DNA of 64,000 nt from Alicyclobacillus kakegawensis NBRC 103104 (GCF_001552655.1 NZ_BCRP01000015.1:1-64000), one strand, 5' to 3'; positions 1-7,786 are shown, counted from the stretch's first letter. Notes: a model not told the origin generated them from the letters alone. Translations and numbers: made by a program.

Positions 1-45
1 TTTTTTCTAGGCGGCAGATTGACATATTGGATACTGCCTCGTTGC

Positions 46-132
46 CTAATTTTCCCGGTGGCGATATCGCCACAGATAGGCAATACACGCGACGATGACT
101 AACCCAACTACAAAATCTTTAACAAATTCCAT
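46..132 (-). CDS. 28-residue single-span membrane micropeptide
   Basis: A 28-codon frame starts with ATG behind a strong Shine-Dalgarno (GAGGAGGTG, about 5 bases upstream) and ends in TAG. The product begins MEFVKDFVVG, has a hydrophobic stretch over residues 7-21 (VVGLVIVACIAYLW) and ends in a basic RYRHRE tail, so it looks like an inner-membrane peptide with its positive end in the cytoplasm. The family is not recognised. The ribosome site is the best argument that it is translated. It lies divergent from the MarR-type regulator that follows. It could still be a chance frame. Confidence 0.45.
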   Translation of the reverse strand: MEFVKDFVVGLVIVACIAYLWRYRHREN

Positions 133-359
133 CTCACACACCTCCTCATCGCATAATTCTACAATGACCAAGCGGTTTCCTTCGTATCTTTCTGACACTC
201 GTATACGCTGTTGTCACGTCCATTGTCCTAGGCTTATTCGCGTCAATTTGCGCTCCCCCCAATCCGGTCAAGATACGTGCTGAATTAGTTGCAATAGCCC
301 CTTCTTGTAGGTATTCTACTAATAGTTGCAATAACATCCTATTTTCGCGGTGTGAGGAC

Positions 360-839
360 ATGGAAACTAACCAAATGCCAATGTCGAACCTAGAAGTTGA
401 GTCTTTTGGCAAATATATTTCAGCAATTTACCGCCATTCACAGATTCTCGTAAGTTCCAGGCTTAAGCCGTTTCAGATTGGTAGCGGTCAGTACATTTTC
501 TTATTAACAATTGCCGCGAACGAGGGTATATCACAGAAGGCCCTGAGTCAGCAGCTCGCAATTGATAAAACCACCACGGGAAAAGCAATAGACAAACTGG
601 AGGCACAAGGGTATGTGTGGAGAAAAGCCTCATCCTTAGATAATCGTTATAAGCTACTTTACCTTACCGACTCCGGTAAATTGGTAGTGCCAAAGGTAAA
701 GGAAATATTAGATGAATTGACTAGTTTGATCTTGGCAGGGATAGACGATACGGAATATACGGTCATGATGAATATTCTACGGAAGGCACTTTTCAACATT
801 CGCGAACTGGCTCGTACGGGAGGATTGGAATCCGTTTAG
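360..839 (+). CDS. MarR-family transcriptional regulator
   Basis: A 159-residue protein with the usual MarR length and layout: an N-terminal helical dimerisation part, a winged helix-turn-helix around residues 55-105 (QKALSQQLAIDKTTTGKAID, then the wing with DNRYKLLYLT), and a C-terminal dimerisation helix. MarR proteins bind as dimers to palindromes near their own promoter and are released by small phenolic or oxidising ligands. The next gene, 75 bases downstream on the same strand, encodes an AhpD-like protein, a common target class for MarR/OhrR-type repressors, so a redox or aromatic stress response is plausible. Base composition is clearly more A+T-rich than in the second half of the window. 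The ligand is unknown. Confidence 0.85.
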   Translation: METNQMPMSNLEVESFGKYISAIYRHSQILVSSRLKPFQIGSGQYIFLLTIAANEGISQKALSQQLAIDKTTTGKAIDKLEAQGYVWRKASSLDNRYKLLYLTDSGKLVVPKVKEILDELTSLILAGIDDTEYTVMMNILRKALFNIRELARTGGLESV

Positions 840-913
840 CAGGCCGGATGAACAAAGCTGTTTGCTCCATTCGTTCAACAATCATAACCTTTGCGAGGAA
901 AGAAGGTATCCCC

Positions 914-1507
914 ATGGCTCGTATTCGAGGAGTCTCAGCTCGCCAAGCAGGACCGTACGTGAAACTGGTTTACTTCTTTACTCGCCGGAATCTTCGTCGG
1001 TTGACTGGGCGTGAAACAGAGCAAATGATTGAGCCTCTTCAGATGTACGCGCACGTGCCAAGTTTTCTGAAAGGGTATGCCAAGCTAGAACAAGCTACGG
1101 CCAGAACGCATCGACTCGACAAGCGGTTGCGTGCCCTTGCAGAATTGAAGACCGCGTCCCTCACTCAATGCGAGTACTGCATCGACCTGGGCTCGCAAAT
1201 CGCGCGACAGTGGGGTTTAAGTGACGATGAGCTACTGGCTCTACCGAATTACCGAAAAAGTCCTCTGTTCTCCGAACTAGACAAACTGGTTCTCGATTAT
1301 GCTGTCGCCATGAGTCGCACGCCCGTCGCTGTGACCGATGATCTCGTCGCCAAGCTTCGTGAACACCTTGACAGCGAGCAACTGATCGAACTGACCCACC
1401 ATATCGCGTTGGAAAACATGAGAGGTCGGTTTAATTTGGCCCTTGGCATTGGGGCGGCTGGTTTCAGTAAAGGAATGGTCTGCGCCATTCCGACCACAAC
1501 GGATTAA
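914..1507 (+). CDS. Carboxymuconolactone decarboxylase / AhpD-like protein
   Basis: About 197 residues. The motif CEYCIDLGS with its CxxC pair, followed by a helical LSDDELLAL region and a distal HHIALENMRGRFN, is characteristic of the CMD/AhpD fold. Members use the CxxC pair for alkylhydroperoxide or disulfide exchange, or act as decarboxylases; the enzyme activity here cannot be fixed from sequence. The start is placed at the ATG preceded by AGGAAAGAAGG; an in-frame ATG 66 bases earlier lacks a good ribosome site. It follows the MarR-type regulator and probably shares its transcript. Confidence 0.8.
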   Translation: MARIRGVSARQAGPYVKLVYFFTRRNLRRLTGRETEQMIEPLQMYAHVPSFLKGYAKLEQATARTHRLDKRLRALAELKTASLTQCEYCIDLGSQIARQWGLSDDELLALPNYRKSPLFSELDKLVLDYAVAMSRTPVAVTDDLVAKLREHLDSEQLIELTHHIALENMRGRFNLALGIGAAGFSKGMVCAIPTTTD

Positions 1508-1606
1508 CACCAACTAACTCGACAAGTGAGGCATGGCAAGGGACATTCATGAAATTTGGCTAACGTAAGCGATTGTCGATACACTATGGCTTTTGGAAGA
1601 AGATGA

Positions 1607-1726
1607 ATGATGTGCAAGCGATGCGGAACTAAGGGTAAGGGGGCCATCGTAATGGCTGACACGGAGAAAACGGAAGGGCAAAGGCCAGGCTTTGAGACAT
1701 CGAACCGGATGAGATCACTACAGTAA
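1607..1726 (+). pseudogene. Damaged copy of the Cys-rich peptide gene (see 4086-4262)
   Basis: The stretch 1585-1627 closely matches 4065-4106 in leader, ribosome site and first codons: both read a TTTGGA-type ribosome site, then ATGATGTGC and the residues MMC-x-RCG. Here the frame continues only as a 39-residue sequence without the further cysteines of the downstream copy, so the zinc-ribbon part is missing. It looks like a duplicated 5' end fused to unrelated sequence. An internal ATG at 1652 opens the frame of the next broken ORF. Confidence 0.4.
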
Positions 1727-1818
1727 CAGATGAGGACGGGAAGACATATCTAGTTGAAGTCATATATGACGAGGAAGATGCGTTGGAAGTCATAGCTGAC
1801 ATCATTCGTCATCATTAA
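1652..1818 (+). pseudogene. Frameshifted small acidic protein gene
   Basis: ATG at 1652 begins MADTEKTEGQRPGF and then runs off frame. In the frame displaced by one base, directly after a TGA at 1693-1695, the sequence reads DIEPDEITTVTDEDGK and continues as an acidic, well-formed protein tail (YLVEVIYDEEDALEV) to TAA at 1816. A single lost base near 1695 would explain both halves. The family is not recognised. Either the gene is dead or there is a sequence error. Confidence 0.4.
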
Positions 1819-1842
1819 TTGCCAAAATCAGTAATCAGGAAG

Positions 1843-1969
1843 GTGAATCAGAGTATCTAAATCCGAACTTGTCACTCGCGTCGCTGACGGTGAAGAATGG
1901 CCGGACCAAGAACCTATTCCCCTAACGTATGTCGATGACAAGGGCAAGGAATGGGAATTTGAAATTTAG
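1843..1969 (+). pseudogene. Second small acidic ORF with a shifted start, similar to its neighbour
   Basis: The frame ending in TAG at 1967 reads ELVTRVADGEEWPDQEPIP and then LTYVDDKGKEWEFEI. That end resembles the preceding ORF (ITTVTDEDGKTYLVEV), so the two look like tandem relatives. No start codon is usable in this frame; a GTG after AGGAAG at 1843 is one base out of register, with a stop after five codons. This again suggests a one-base indel. From 1970 to 2034 nothing else is visible. Confidence 0.35.
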
Positions 1970-2034
1970 AGGACTTGATTGAGATACTCGCTGAACTTGC
2001 TACAAGACTGTATTTGTAATTGTTAAACTCATAA

Positions 2035-2061
2035 CCCGGGGCATGATAAATATGTCCCGGG
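2035..2061. terminator. Hairpin, probably a shared terminator
   Basis: CCCGGGGCAT and ATGTCCCGGG form a 10-bp stem (one G-T pair) around a 7-base loop, followed on the plus strand by CCTTATTTTG. It lies just beyond the 3' end of the minus-strand DoxX-like gene and after the plus-strand broken ORFs, so it could end transcription from either side. Confidence 0.6.
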
Positions 2062-2071
2062 CCTTATTTTG

Positions 2072-2593
2072 TCACACGGTTATCTGCTTAGATGAATCTA
2101 CCCTACTGCTTTGCTTACCCACTTTCCAAAAGTAAACCGCCACGGCGACTTGTATGAAGACCATGATGAGATCGATGGGGATACCTTCATCGAACGGATC
2201 GGATGTGTTCACGAAGAACGAACCACCCTGGTAAAAGAAGAAGTTCAGATTCATAAATGCGGAGACAATCCCCGTAAAGACTCCCAGTTTCACCATTGCA
2301 TTGTTTAATCGACCGGTTGCAGTGAGGAACGCCAAGAACAGGAACGAAAGTCCAACCAGAATCTCTCCAGTTTCGACTAATGCAGCGACGATTTCACAGT
2401 GTAGCATGCAGTACTTTTGCAACAAGCGAGCATAGAAGTGATATTGCATGTCTGGAATGGATTGCATCATTTGATTGTGCATGTCACGAACAAAGGTTCC
2501 GCTCAAGAGCTTGTCCAGTCCAGATACCAGCCACTCGTATGCGAGGATCACTAGGATCACGGGAAAAAAGAACCGCGTAGATTCTTGTGCCAT
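2072..2593 (-). CDS. DoxX-like integral membrane protein
   Basis: About 173 residues with four hydrophobic segments: FFFPVILVILAYEWL at the start, one near residues 65-90, one with GVFTGIVSAFMNLNFFF, and a C-terminal IPIDLIMVFIQVAVAVYFW. This layout and the GxxxL(L/S)G first-helix pattern match the DoxX/TQO small-subunit superfamily, whose members bind quinol oxidases or partner in redox stress. The start is taken at the third of three near-adjacent ATGs because GAGGAGG then sits about nine bases upstream. The function is unknown, and the gene stands alone on the minus strand. Confidence 0.65.
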   Translation of the reverse strand: MAQESTRFFFPVILVILAYEWLVSGLDKLLSGTFVRDMHNQMMQSIPDMQYHFYARLLQKYCMLHCEIVAALVETGEILVGLSFLFLAFLTATGRLNNAMVKLGVFTGIVSAFMNLNFFFYQGGSFFVNTSDPFDEGIPIDLIMVFIQVAVAVYFWKVGKQSSRVDSSKQITV

Positions 2594-2732
2594 CTCCATC
2601 CCCTCCTCATCCGATATCGTACTTCTATTGTTCATTAGTGGGACATAATCTAGATTCGTGTTCGTGAATCATTTTCGACACCCTTGGGGGCATTTATTTC
2701 CTTCTGTTGCGGCGGAAAGCTATTACAAAACG

Positions 2733-2756
2733 CCCAGGACAATCACCTGTCCTGGG
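2733..2756 (-). terminator. Strong hairpin with T-run on the minus strand
   Basis: CCCAGGACA and TGTCCTGGG form a perfect 9-bp stem with a 6-base loop. Read on the minus strand the stem is followed by CGTTTTGTAAT, as in a Rho-independent terminator. It lies downstream of the LysR-like remnant at 2931-3017. Between 2594 and 2732 no gene is visible. Confidence 0.55.
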
Positions 2757-2789
2757 CTTAGCGGCATGCCAACCCGTGAAAAACCGCAA

Positions 2790-2834
2790 GCCGGGCCACA
2801 AGCCCGTTCGGGTTCGAATCCCGCTCTCGCACCA
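2790..2834 (+). other. tRNA 3'-half remnant (class II type)
   Basis: The stretch holds a GGGC-CACAA-GCCC stem-loop like the long variable arm of Leu/Ser tRNAs, then CGGGTTCGAATCCCG as a T arm, then CTCTCGCACCA as the 3' acceptor strand with encoded CCA. No matching 5' half (GCGAGAG) lies upstream, and the 3' part is one base short, so it is not a working tRNA. Such fragments are typical scars of integration at a tRNA 3' end. Confidence 0.45.
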
Positions 2835-2930
2835 AGCAGGACGCGGCTTTCCGGGTTTTCCGGAGAGCCTCTTGTTATCGTGAAACATTCGATTGCAAAC
2901 GAATAGCTAATCTTTGTTTCTCAAAATGTT

Positions 2931-3017
2931 TCATCTCCGCCCATCTTCTGTCACCGTCAACACTGGTCTCAGCTCTGCTGCCACCGTCCGAAACACCTTG
3001 AAGGCATTGATGTTCAT
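2931..3017 (-). pseudogene. N-terminal fragment resembling a LysR-type regulator
   Basis: A 28-residue frame behind a very good ribosome site (AGGAGAGG) begins MNINAFKVFRTVAAEL, the typical opening of a LysR-family helix-turn-helix, and then runs out at a TGA. No continuing LysR sequence is found in the other frames. It is divergent from the PhzF-like gene, a frequent partner arrangement, so it may be the stub of that gene's former regulator. A chance short ORF is the alternative. Confidence 0.4.
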
Positions 3018-3124
3018 CTCGACCTCTCCTGTTGTTAATCACGAATCATGCTTCATTTTATTATTTTCATATGAAACTTAGAGTAGCATTAAAATGGAGA
3101 ACAAGTGACAGGAGAGTGTCATCG

Positions 3125-4021
3125 ATGAGAAATGTGAAAGTTTACCATGTAGATGCGTTCACGACCACCCCATTCAGCGGAAACCCAGCCGGCGTGGTGC
3201 CTGATGCTGCTGGTCTCACCAACCAGGAGATGCAAAGTATTGCCAGAGAATTGAATATGTCTGAGACAGCGTTCTTGCGTCGTGGCGACTCCGACGCTGA
3301 TTTTCGCGTACGCTACTTCACACCGACCTCGGAAATCGACTTTTGCGGCCACGCGACGGTAGGTGCTTCGTGGTTATTGGCGACAGAATTCGGTTGGGCC
3401 CAACAGAAAGCTCAGTTGGTTTTCAAGACTAATGTCGGTATCGTCCCAGTGGAATGGACCACAAAGGAAAATGGTGATGTAGAGACAGTGTTCATGCGGC
3501 AAAGTTCACCCCGCGTTCAGCACATGGATTTAAGCGCCGAGGAAGTCGCTCGTTTGTTGGGAGTAGATGTGACTAGCCTAGACCGGAACCTTCCAATCCG
3601 ACTTGGATACACGGGTAACTGGCACTTGCTCGTCCCGTTAACGTCACGTAAAGCGATTGACGAGGCAAGACCTCTTTTAACAGAACTAGCAGAGGTAAAC
3701 ATACGGCAGAACGCAGTGACCACCCATCTGTTTACATTTGATTGTAATCCTGATTTTTACGACCTATATACTCGAGATTTCGGCCCTGCGGTCGGAATTC
3801 CAGAGGATCCAATCACAGGTGCGGCAAACGGAGCCTTAGCAGGTTATTTAGTTCTTGAGGGTATACTTGATCGTGCACAACGGCACAAGCTGCGAATAGC
3901 ACAAGGGGACGTGACGGGACGACCTGGGACAGTTCATGTAGATATTCTACCTGGAATGGAACCGGAAATTCGTGTCGGCGGATCAGCAGTCGTGACTATA
4001 CAAGGTGAACTTCGACTGTGA
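3125..4021 (+). CDS. PhzF-family isomerase/epimerase-like protein
   Basis: 298 residues with the diaminopimelate-epimerase-like double domain of the PhzF family. Visible hallmarks are VDAFTTTPFSGNPAGV near the N-terminus, MSETAFL with the conserved acidic residue (Glu47) that acts as the acid/base in PhzF, DFCGHATVGA, the second-half ITGAANGALAGYL, and GSAVVTIQGEL at the end. PhzF itself isomerises a phenazine precursor, but most bacterial homologues stand outside phenazine clusters and their substrates are unknown; no other phenazine gene is here. The start is chosen at the ATG with an upstream AGGAGAG; an upstream in-frame codon at 3032 has no ribosome site. Confidence 0.85.
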   Translation: MRNVKVYHVDAFTTTPFSGNPAGVVPDAAGLTNQEMQSIARELNMSETAFLRRGDSDADFRVRYFTPTSEIDFCGHATVGASWLLATEFGWAQQKAQLVFKTNVGIVPVEWTTKENGDVETVFMRQSSPRVQHMDLSAEEVARLLGVDVTSLDRNLPIRLGYTGNWHLLVPLTSRKAIDEARPLLTELAEVNIRQNAVTTHLFTFDCNPDFYDLYTRDFGPAVGIPEDPITGAANGALAGYLVLEGILDRAQRHKLRIAQGDVTGRPGTVHVDILPGMEPEIRVGGSAVVTIQGELRL

Positions 4022-4085
4022 TGCTTGCCCAGAAGATGGCGTGGGCATTAGACTGTGGAATAGTTATGGACTTTGGAGGAAATGA

Positions 4086-4262
4086 ATGATGTGCGAGCGA
4101 TGCGGAAAAGAGCGATGTTGCTGCGCCGACGTCTGCGGATGTGATGATGAAGAAGTGCCGATATGCCCTGTCTGCGGCTTTGAGATGAAAGAAACGCGCG
4201 GCTGCACTCCCTTCTGCAGGAACTGCGGATACAAGGGAGTATGTGGGGATCCGACATCTTGA
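4086..4262 (+). CDS. Small Cys-rich zinc-ribbon-like protein
   Basis: 58 residues with 13 cysteines: MMCERCG, a CCC triplet at 11-13, C17 and C19, then the paired knuckles CPVC (27-30) and CRNC (44-47) and a last C53. Two well-spaced CxxC pairs suggest a zinc ribbon; the other cysteines could hold more metal. GGAGGA lies about six bases before the first ATG. The family is not recognised. It follows the PhzF-like gene by 64 bases and may share its transcript. A partial copy of its leader and first seven codons lies at 1585-1627. From 4263 to 4432 only a GC-rich hairpin (GGCGGCG/CGCCGCC near 4390-4415) is seen. Confidence 0.6.
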   Translation: MMCERCGKERCCCADVCGCDDEEVPICPVCGFEMKETRGCTPFCRNCGYKGVCGDPTS

Positions 4263-4432
4263 GCGAGTGCACCATTCTCCCGAATTGGCGCCATGCCGAA
4301 GAGCCATCCGGAGGTCGCAGGACGGACCGTGACCTTTTGACCTCACGCATGAAAAGAGGGACCAGAGGCCCCATCTCGACCCGAGCGTGGGCGGCGGAGC
4401 GAGCTTCGCCGCCGCCGACCTCTCATCACGGC

Positions 4433-5392
4433 TCATCCATCTACCTGGATGACACCGTGTGCGACGAGCCAGTCCACCGCCTCCCGGACCGCTTGCAGCG
4501 ATTCGTAACGCGGCGTGTATCCGATGAGGCGCTCGGCTTTGGCAATGCTGCAGTTCGGGCTGTGGGCGATATGATCCCACGTCGCCTGCGCCTCCTGCGG
4601 GGAAACGGTCTTACGCCACTCTTCCCACGGCAGGTAGCGCAAGTTTGCTTCGCGGCCGAACCAGCCCGCCACCCCCTCCGCGTAGCCGCGCAGTGTCACC
4701 GCGGCCGGGGAAACAACGTGAAAGCTTTCGCCGACCGATGTGTTCCAATGGCGGATGGCCTGCTGGAACGCCTGGGCGACGTCGTCCGCGTGTACGTGAT
4801 GCACCGTCTCCATCCCGAGATTGGGCAACACCACCTCTTCGCCGCGCGCCAGGCGGCTGAACACTTCCGGATTGAAGTGGCCCGCCGGATTGAGTGGCTC
4901 CCATCCTGGACCTACGATGTGCCCAGGATGCAAGACAGTCGCTGGCAACCGGCCTCTGCGCGCCTCTTCCAACAAATACTTCTCAATCTTCGCCTTGTGG
5001 ATGCCGTATTCACCGAACGGCCGGCGCGGCACGTCTTCCGTCGTAGGCACGCGCACGCTCGGCCCATGCACCCAGATGGTGCCGCAGTGCAGAAAGTGCT
5101 GCACGTGCCCGCGCAGCGCCTCGGCCAGTTGCTGCGCGCTCGCGAGCGTAAAGCAGATGAGATCGATCACGATGTCCGGCTGCAGGTTGCGGATACACTC
5201 CCCGAACTGGCCTTGTGCCTCGAGGGCAGCGCGATCAATCTCCACCTGCCGCACCGACTTCCAGGCGCCGTGCGGCTGATACGGATCGCGCCGGCGGCGG
5301 CTGACGTTGATGACTTCGTGCCCGTCTTCCACCAGGCGTGGCACCAAGTAGGTGCCGATGTGTCCCGTGCCTCCGATGATGACAACGCGCAT
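4433..5392 (-). CDS. NAD-dependent epimerase/dehydratase (extended SDR)
   Basis: 319 residues. The N-terminal Rossmann motif IIGGTGHIG (residues 5-13) binds NAD(P); the active site YGIHKAK (YxxxK) and the mid-protein VLHPGHIVGPGW are typical of extended short-chain dehydrogenases that act on nucleotide sugars or related substrates. The C-terminal part (PWEEWRKT, Y-T-P-R-Y) resembles NAD-dependent epimerases of unknown substrate. AAGGAGG lies seven bases before the ATG. The gene is alone on the minus strand, preceded by a possible small ORF. The substrate cannot be assigned. Confidence 0.8.
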   Translation of the reverse strand: MRVVIIGGTGHIGTYLVPRLVEDGHEVINVSRRRRDPYQPHGAWKSVRQVEIDRAALEAQGQFGECIRNLQPDIVIDLICFTLASAQQLAEALRGHVQHFLHCGTIWVHGPSVRVPTTEDVPRRPFGEYGIHKAKIEKYLLEEARRGRLPATVLHPGHIVGPGWEPLNPAGHFNPEVFSRLARGEEVVLPNLGMETVHHVHADDVAQAFQQAIRHWNTSVGESFHVVSPAAVTLRGYAEGVAGWFGREANLRYLPWEEWRKTVSPQEAQATWDHIAHSPNCSIAKAERLIGYTPRYESLQAVREAVDWLVAHGVIQVDG

Positions 5393-5459
5393 CCCGAAAT
5401 CCTCCTTTATGGTTGTTTCACCTGGATGGCCACCAGCGGCAGCCGAATGAACCTGGACT

Positions 5460-5540
5460 TCATGCCTGCTCTTCTTGTCCCGATCCGCCCGCGACCTCCG
5501 ACAGCATCCCGCTCAGTTCCGCTTTGCCCAGTTCCTCCAT
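5460..5540 (-). CDS. Possible 26-residue acidic peptide
   Basis: ATG behind GGGGGAGAG opens a 26-codon frame (MEELGKAELSGMLSEV...) that ends in TGA 68 bases before the epimerase gene on the same strand. The composition, acidic with a helical first half, is protein-like, but the length makes chance hard to exclude. The rest of 5393-5685 shows nothing else. Confidence 0.25.
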   Translation of the reverse strand: MEELGKAELSGMLSEVAGGSGQEEQA

Positions 5541-5685
5541 GTCTGTGCTCTCCCCCAATCACAACACCCGCGAACGGATGAACAGGTAACGAATCGCACT
5601 GGCCAGAGAATGACAAGGGATCCGTTCTCTCCACAGATTCCATATTCATACGTCATTGACCAGGATATATCATGAAAGATTTTCG

Positions 5686-7209
5686 TTAAATCTGTATATC
5701 AATCCTTTCTTCTTTGTTCCCGGTGACTTCTACGTATAGTGATTTTGCGGGATGTCCCGGTGCTGTAATCATCAAACTATATTTTCCGGTTGGAAGTTCT
5801 GTAAAGCGAAACTCACCATGTTCGTCGACTGAGACCATCTGCAACGTTACCCAGGATATATCCATTAAATGAATGGTTCCTCGCGTCACCTGTTCTCCTT
5901 CAGGGGTGCTCACGCGGCCGACAATTATCCCATTAGAGTCGCATGAAATCTTTACTCCTTTCCATTTGCTGATGAGCGGCTGTAACAACTCTGTATCCGG
6001 GATCGAATGATCTGCCGGTATATTCCTGTCCTGATTTAGAACTTGGCGATAGACTTTCAAAGTCTCGGAGACCATTCTCGTCACCGACCAACGTTTGACG
6101 GCCCACCTTTTTGCTGACAAGCCCATTTTGGTTCGTCGGCTGGGAAATTTCAATAAGTGGGCCAATACATCGGCCAACTCCACACTGTTTCCAGGATCAA
6201 CAAGCCATCCAGTTTTCTCGGATTCAATCATTTCCGGAATTCCGCCTACTCGGCTAGCAACAATCGGTTTGCCCGCCAGCTGTGCCTCCATGACGGCAAA
6301 CGGCAGTGTGTCATGAAGAGTCGGCAGAACGACAATGTCCGATTGCACCAGTAGATTGGGGACGTCGTTCCGATTCCCCAAGAAGCAGACGAACTGTTCC
6401 AGTCCCTTCTCTCGACAGAGTGCCTCCAAGTGGTTTCTCAGCACACCATCTCCAATGATCCAACATCGAAATGTGTATCCTTGAAGTTTGAGCATATATA
6501 ATGCGTCCAATAGAGTAGAATGACCTTTAATCGGCACCAAGCGAGCGGGACAAACAATCAGCGGAATATCCTTATCTGTCGATACTTTTGGTGTCTGATC
6601 AAAGGAAAGATGAGTCCCATAGGGAATCACATGGGCATGGTTTACCGAAACATGCAGCCCGTCAAACGTGTCTCGTATCCACATACATGGAAAAATGACG
6701 GCGTCGGCTGCCCTAGCGCTCTCGGCTTCCTCGTGAACAACATATTCCATCTCGAATGGGTGCTTGGAAGGTTGGTTTACAAGCCATTCCTGCGATTTCA
6801 CATTATGATACGTCACGACCAAAGGAATGTCGGGAGGCTTCACCCGGTATAAGCAACGAGCTGACAGAATGTCCTGTGCATGAATCAGATCGTAACCTTG
6901 TAACGGGAACTGTTGCAAAGCCAGTTCGATGGAATACCGCTCCATCTCCCGCCATCGCACCCAGTTCGTCACATGTGGAAAGTACTTATCAAAATAGCTG
7001 TTCACTATCGGCTTCACCTGTTCTCGCATGGCTTGTTTGTTTACTCTGTGCCCTGAAGAATGATATACCTCGCAGAGCCCCGGAGCGTGTGCCACTAGAT
7101 CTACTTGGTGCCCTCGGTGCTCGAGTTCTTCCTTCAATCCTTGGATATACGTAGATCGTCCACCGACCCGTGGATAAGCTGAATACGTAGCGATTAATAT
7201 TTTCATCAA
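5686..7209 (-). CDS. GT4-type glycosyltransferase with C-terminal beta-sandwich domain
   Basis: 507 residues. Residues 1-400 are a two-domain GT-B glycosyltransferase: the N-terminal GGRSTYIQGL loop, the middle LIHAQDILS and VTYHNVKS, the C-terminal nucleotide-binding part with CPARLVPIKGHSTLLDA, and the family signature ending in E (LPFAVMEAQLAGKPIVAS, then GGIPEMI). From about residue 430 a further domain follows (GRVSTPEGEQVTRGTI, then GEFRFTELPTGKYSLMITAPG). It has the pattern of a carboxypeptidase regulatory-like beta-sandwich, which usually binds carbohydrate or mediates contacts outside the cell. This fusion is unusual. The gene is A+T-rich relative to the later window and stands alone. 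Confidence 0.8.
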   Translation of the reverse strand: MMKILIATYSAYPRVGGRSTYIQGLKEELEHRGHQVDLVAHAPGLCEVYHSSGHRVNKQAMREQVKPIVNSYFDKYFPHVTNWVRWREMERYSIELALQQFPLQGYDLIHAQDILSARCLYRVKPPDIPLVVTYHNVKSQEWLVNQPSKHPFEMEYVVHEEAESARAADAVIFPCMWIRDTFDGLHVSVNHAHVIPYGTHLSFDQTPKVSTDKDIPLIVCPARLVPIKGHSTLLDALYMLKLQGYTFRCWIIGDGVLRNHLEALCREKGLEQFVCFLGNRNDVPNLLVQSDIVVLPTLHDTLPFAVMEAQLAGKPIVASRVGGIPEMIESEKTGWLVDPGNSVELADVLAHLLKFPSRRTKMGLSAKRWAVKRWSVTRMVSETLKVYRQVLNQDRNIPADHSIPDTELLQPLISKWKGVKISCDSNGIIVGRVSTPEGEQVTRGTIHLMDISWVTLQMVSVDEHGEFRFTELPTGKYSLMITAPGHPAKSLYVEVTGNKEERIDIQI

Positions 7210-7641
7210 TATTCTTCCCCTTTCGCGACGCGGGTAACGGTTTCTGAAATCGTTACGTTACTATATGCAACGGAGACAAGCTCGGTACATGCATGCGTTT
7301 AGCATCCGCGTCTTGCTAAGTACACCGTTCACCCCAGGATCGACAGGGAGGCGTTGCGGCCATCGTTCAGAAGAATGCAACTTGCTAGTCAAAAGACGCG
7401 CAAGAGTCTACCTTGGAGAAGACTTGGGCACACTCATGGCACATCCATTTCCTGATTTCTGGGAATGCAGGAAACTACGGTGGATACCCGTGTACGAGAA
7501 ATCCGCTCCTATTTATTCGCTAAGGCCGTGACTCAATGACGAAATAGGGCAAGTTCCCCAGGACATACACCCTTCAACAGGACAACCCCTCAGACATTAT
7601 ATGGACATCGGAGAAGTGAATACCGACGAGGAGGGAGTTTA
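7210..7641. other. Intergenic region without a supported gene
   Basis: No ORF here has a ribosome site or a convincing composition. On the minus strand a short open stretch near 7390-7480 reads PEIRKWMCHECAQVFSK, with one CxxC knuckle, and may be a scrap of a zinc-binding protein. It has no start, and a stop lies directly upstream. Confidence 0.4.
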
Positions 7642-7767
7642 ATGTACGGAGTCTTTGGTGGCTTTACTCGTTGGGCCGTGGTGTTCCTCATCATCTTTGT
7701 CCTGTTCTTCCTGTTGGTCCCTGGATACGAGTATGGAGCAGGAGCAGCGACGGGTCCCGTGTGCTAA
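7642..7767 (+). CDS. YjcZ-like small spore-associated membrane peptide
   Basis: 41 residues starting MYGVFGGFTRWAVVFLIIF: a short glycine/aromatic N-terminus, one hydrophobic span (residues 11-27), and a PGYEYGAG tail. This is the pattern of the YjcZ/SscA-type sporulation peptides of bacilli, which are about 25-50 residues and tied to spore coat or germination. GAGGAGGGA lies six bases before the ATG. It is followed by its own terminator, so it is likely a single-gene transcript. The family assignment rests on composition and layout only. Confidence 0.6.
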   Translation: MYGVFGGFTRWAVVFLIIFVLFFLLVPGYEYGAGAATGPVC

Positions 7768-7786
7768 CAGCCAGCCTGTGCAACAA

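Noticed and set aside
2790-2834. A functional tRNA or the 3' end of tmRNA
   Set aside because: The 5' half of the acceptor stem is missing, the T stem has a mismatch, and the 3' side is one base short. The tmRNA-typical acceptor is absent.
4241-5581. A 446-codon open frame on the plus strand
   Set aside because: It is antisense to the SDR gene that has Rossmann and YxxxK motifs, and it has an Arg/His-rich shadow composition.
7265-7531. An 88-codon plus-strand frame upstream of the YjcZ-like gene
   Set aside because: It lacks a ribosome site, has an irregular composition with many Arg and Cys, and no recognisable pattern.
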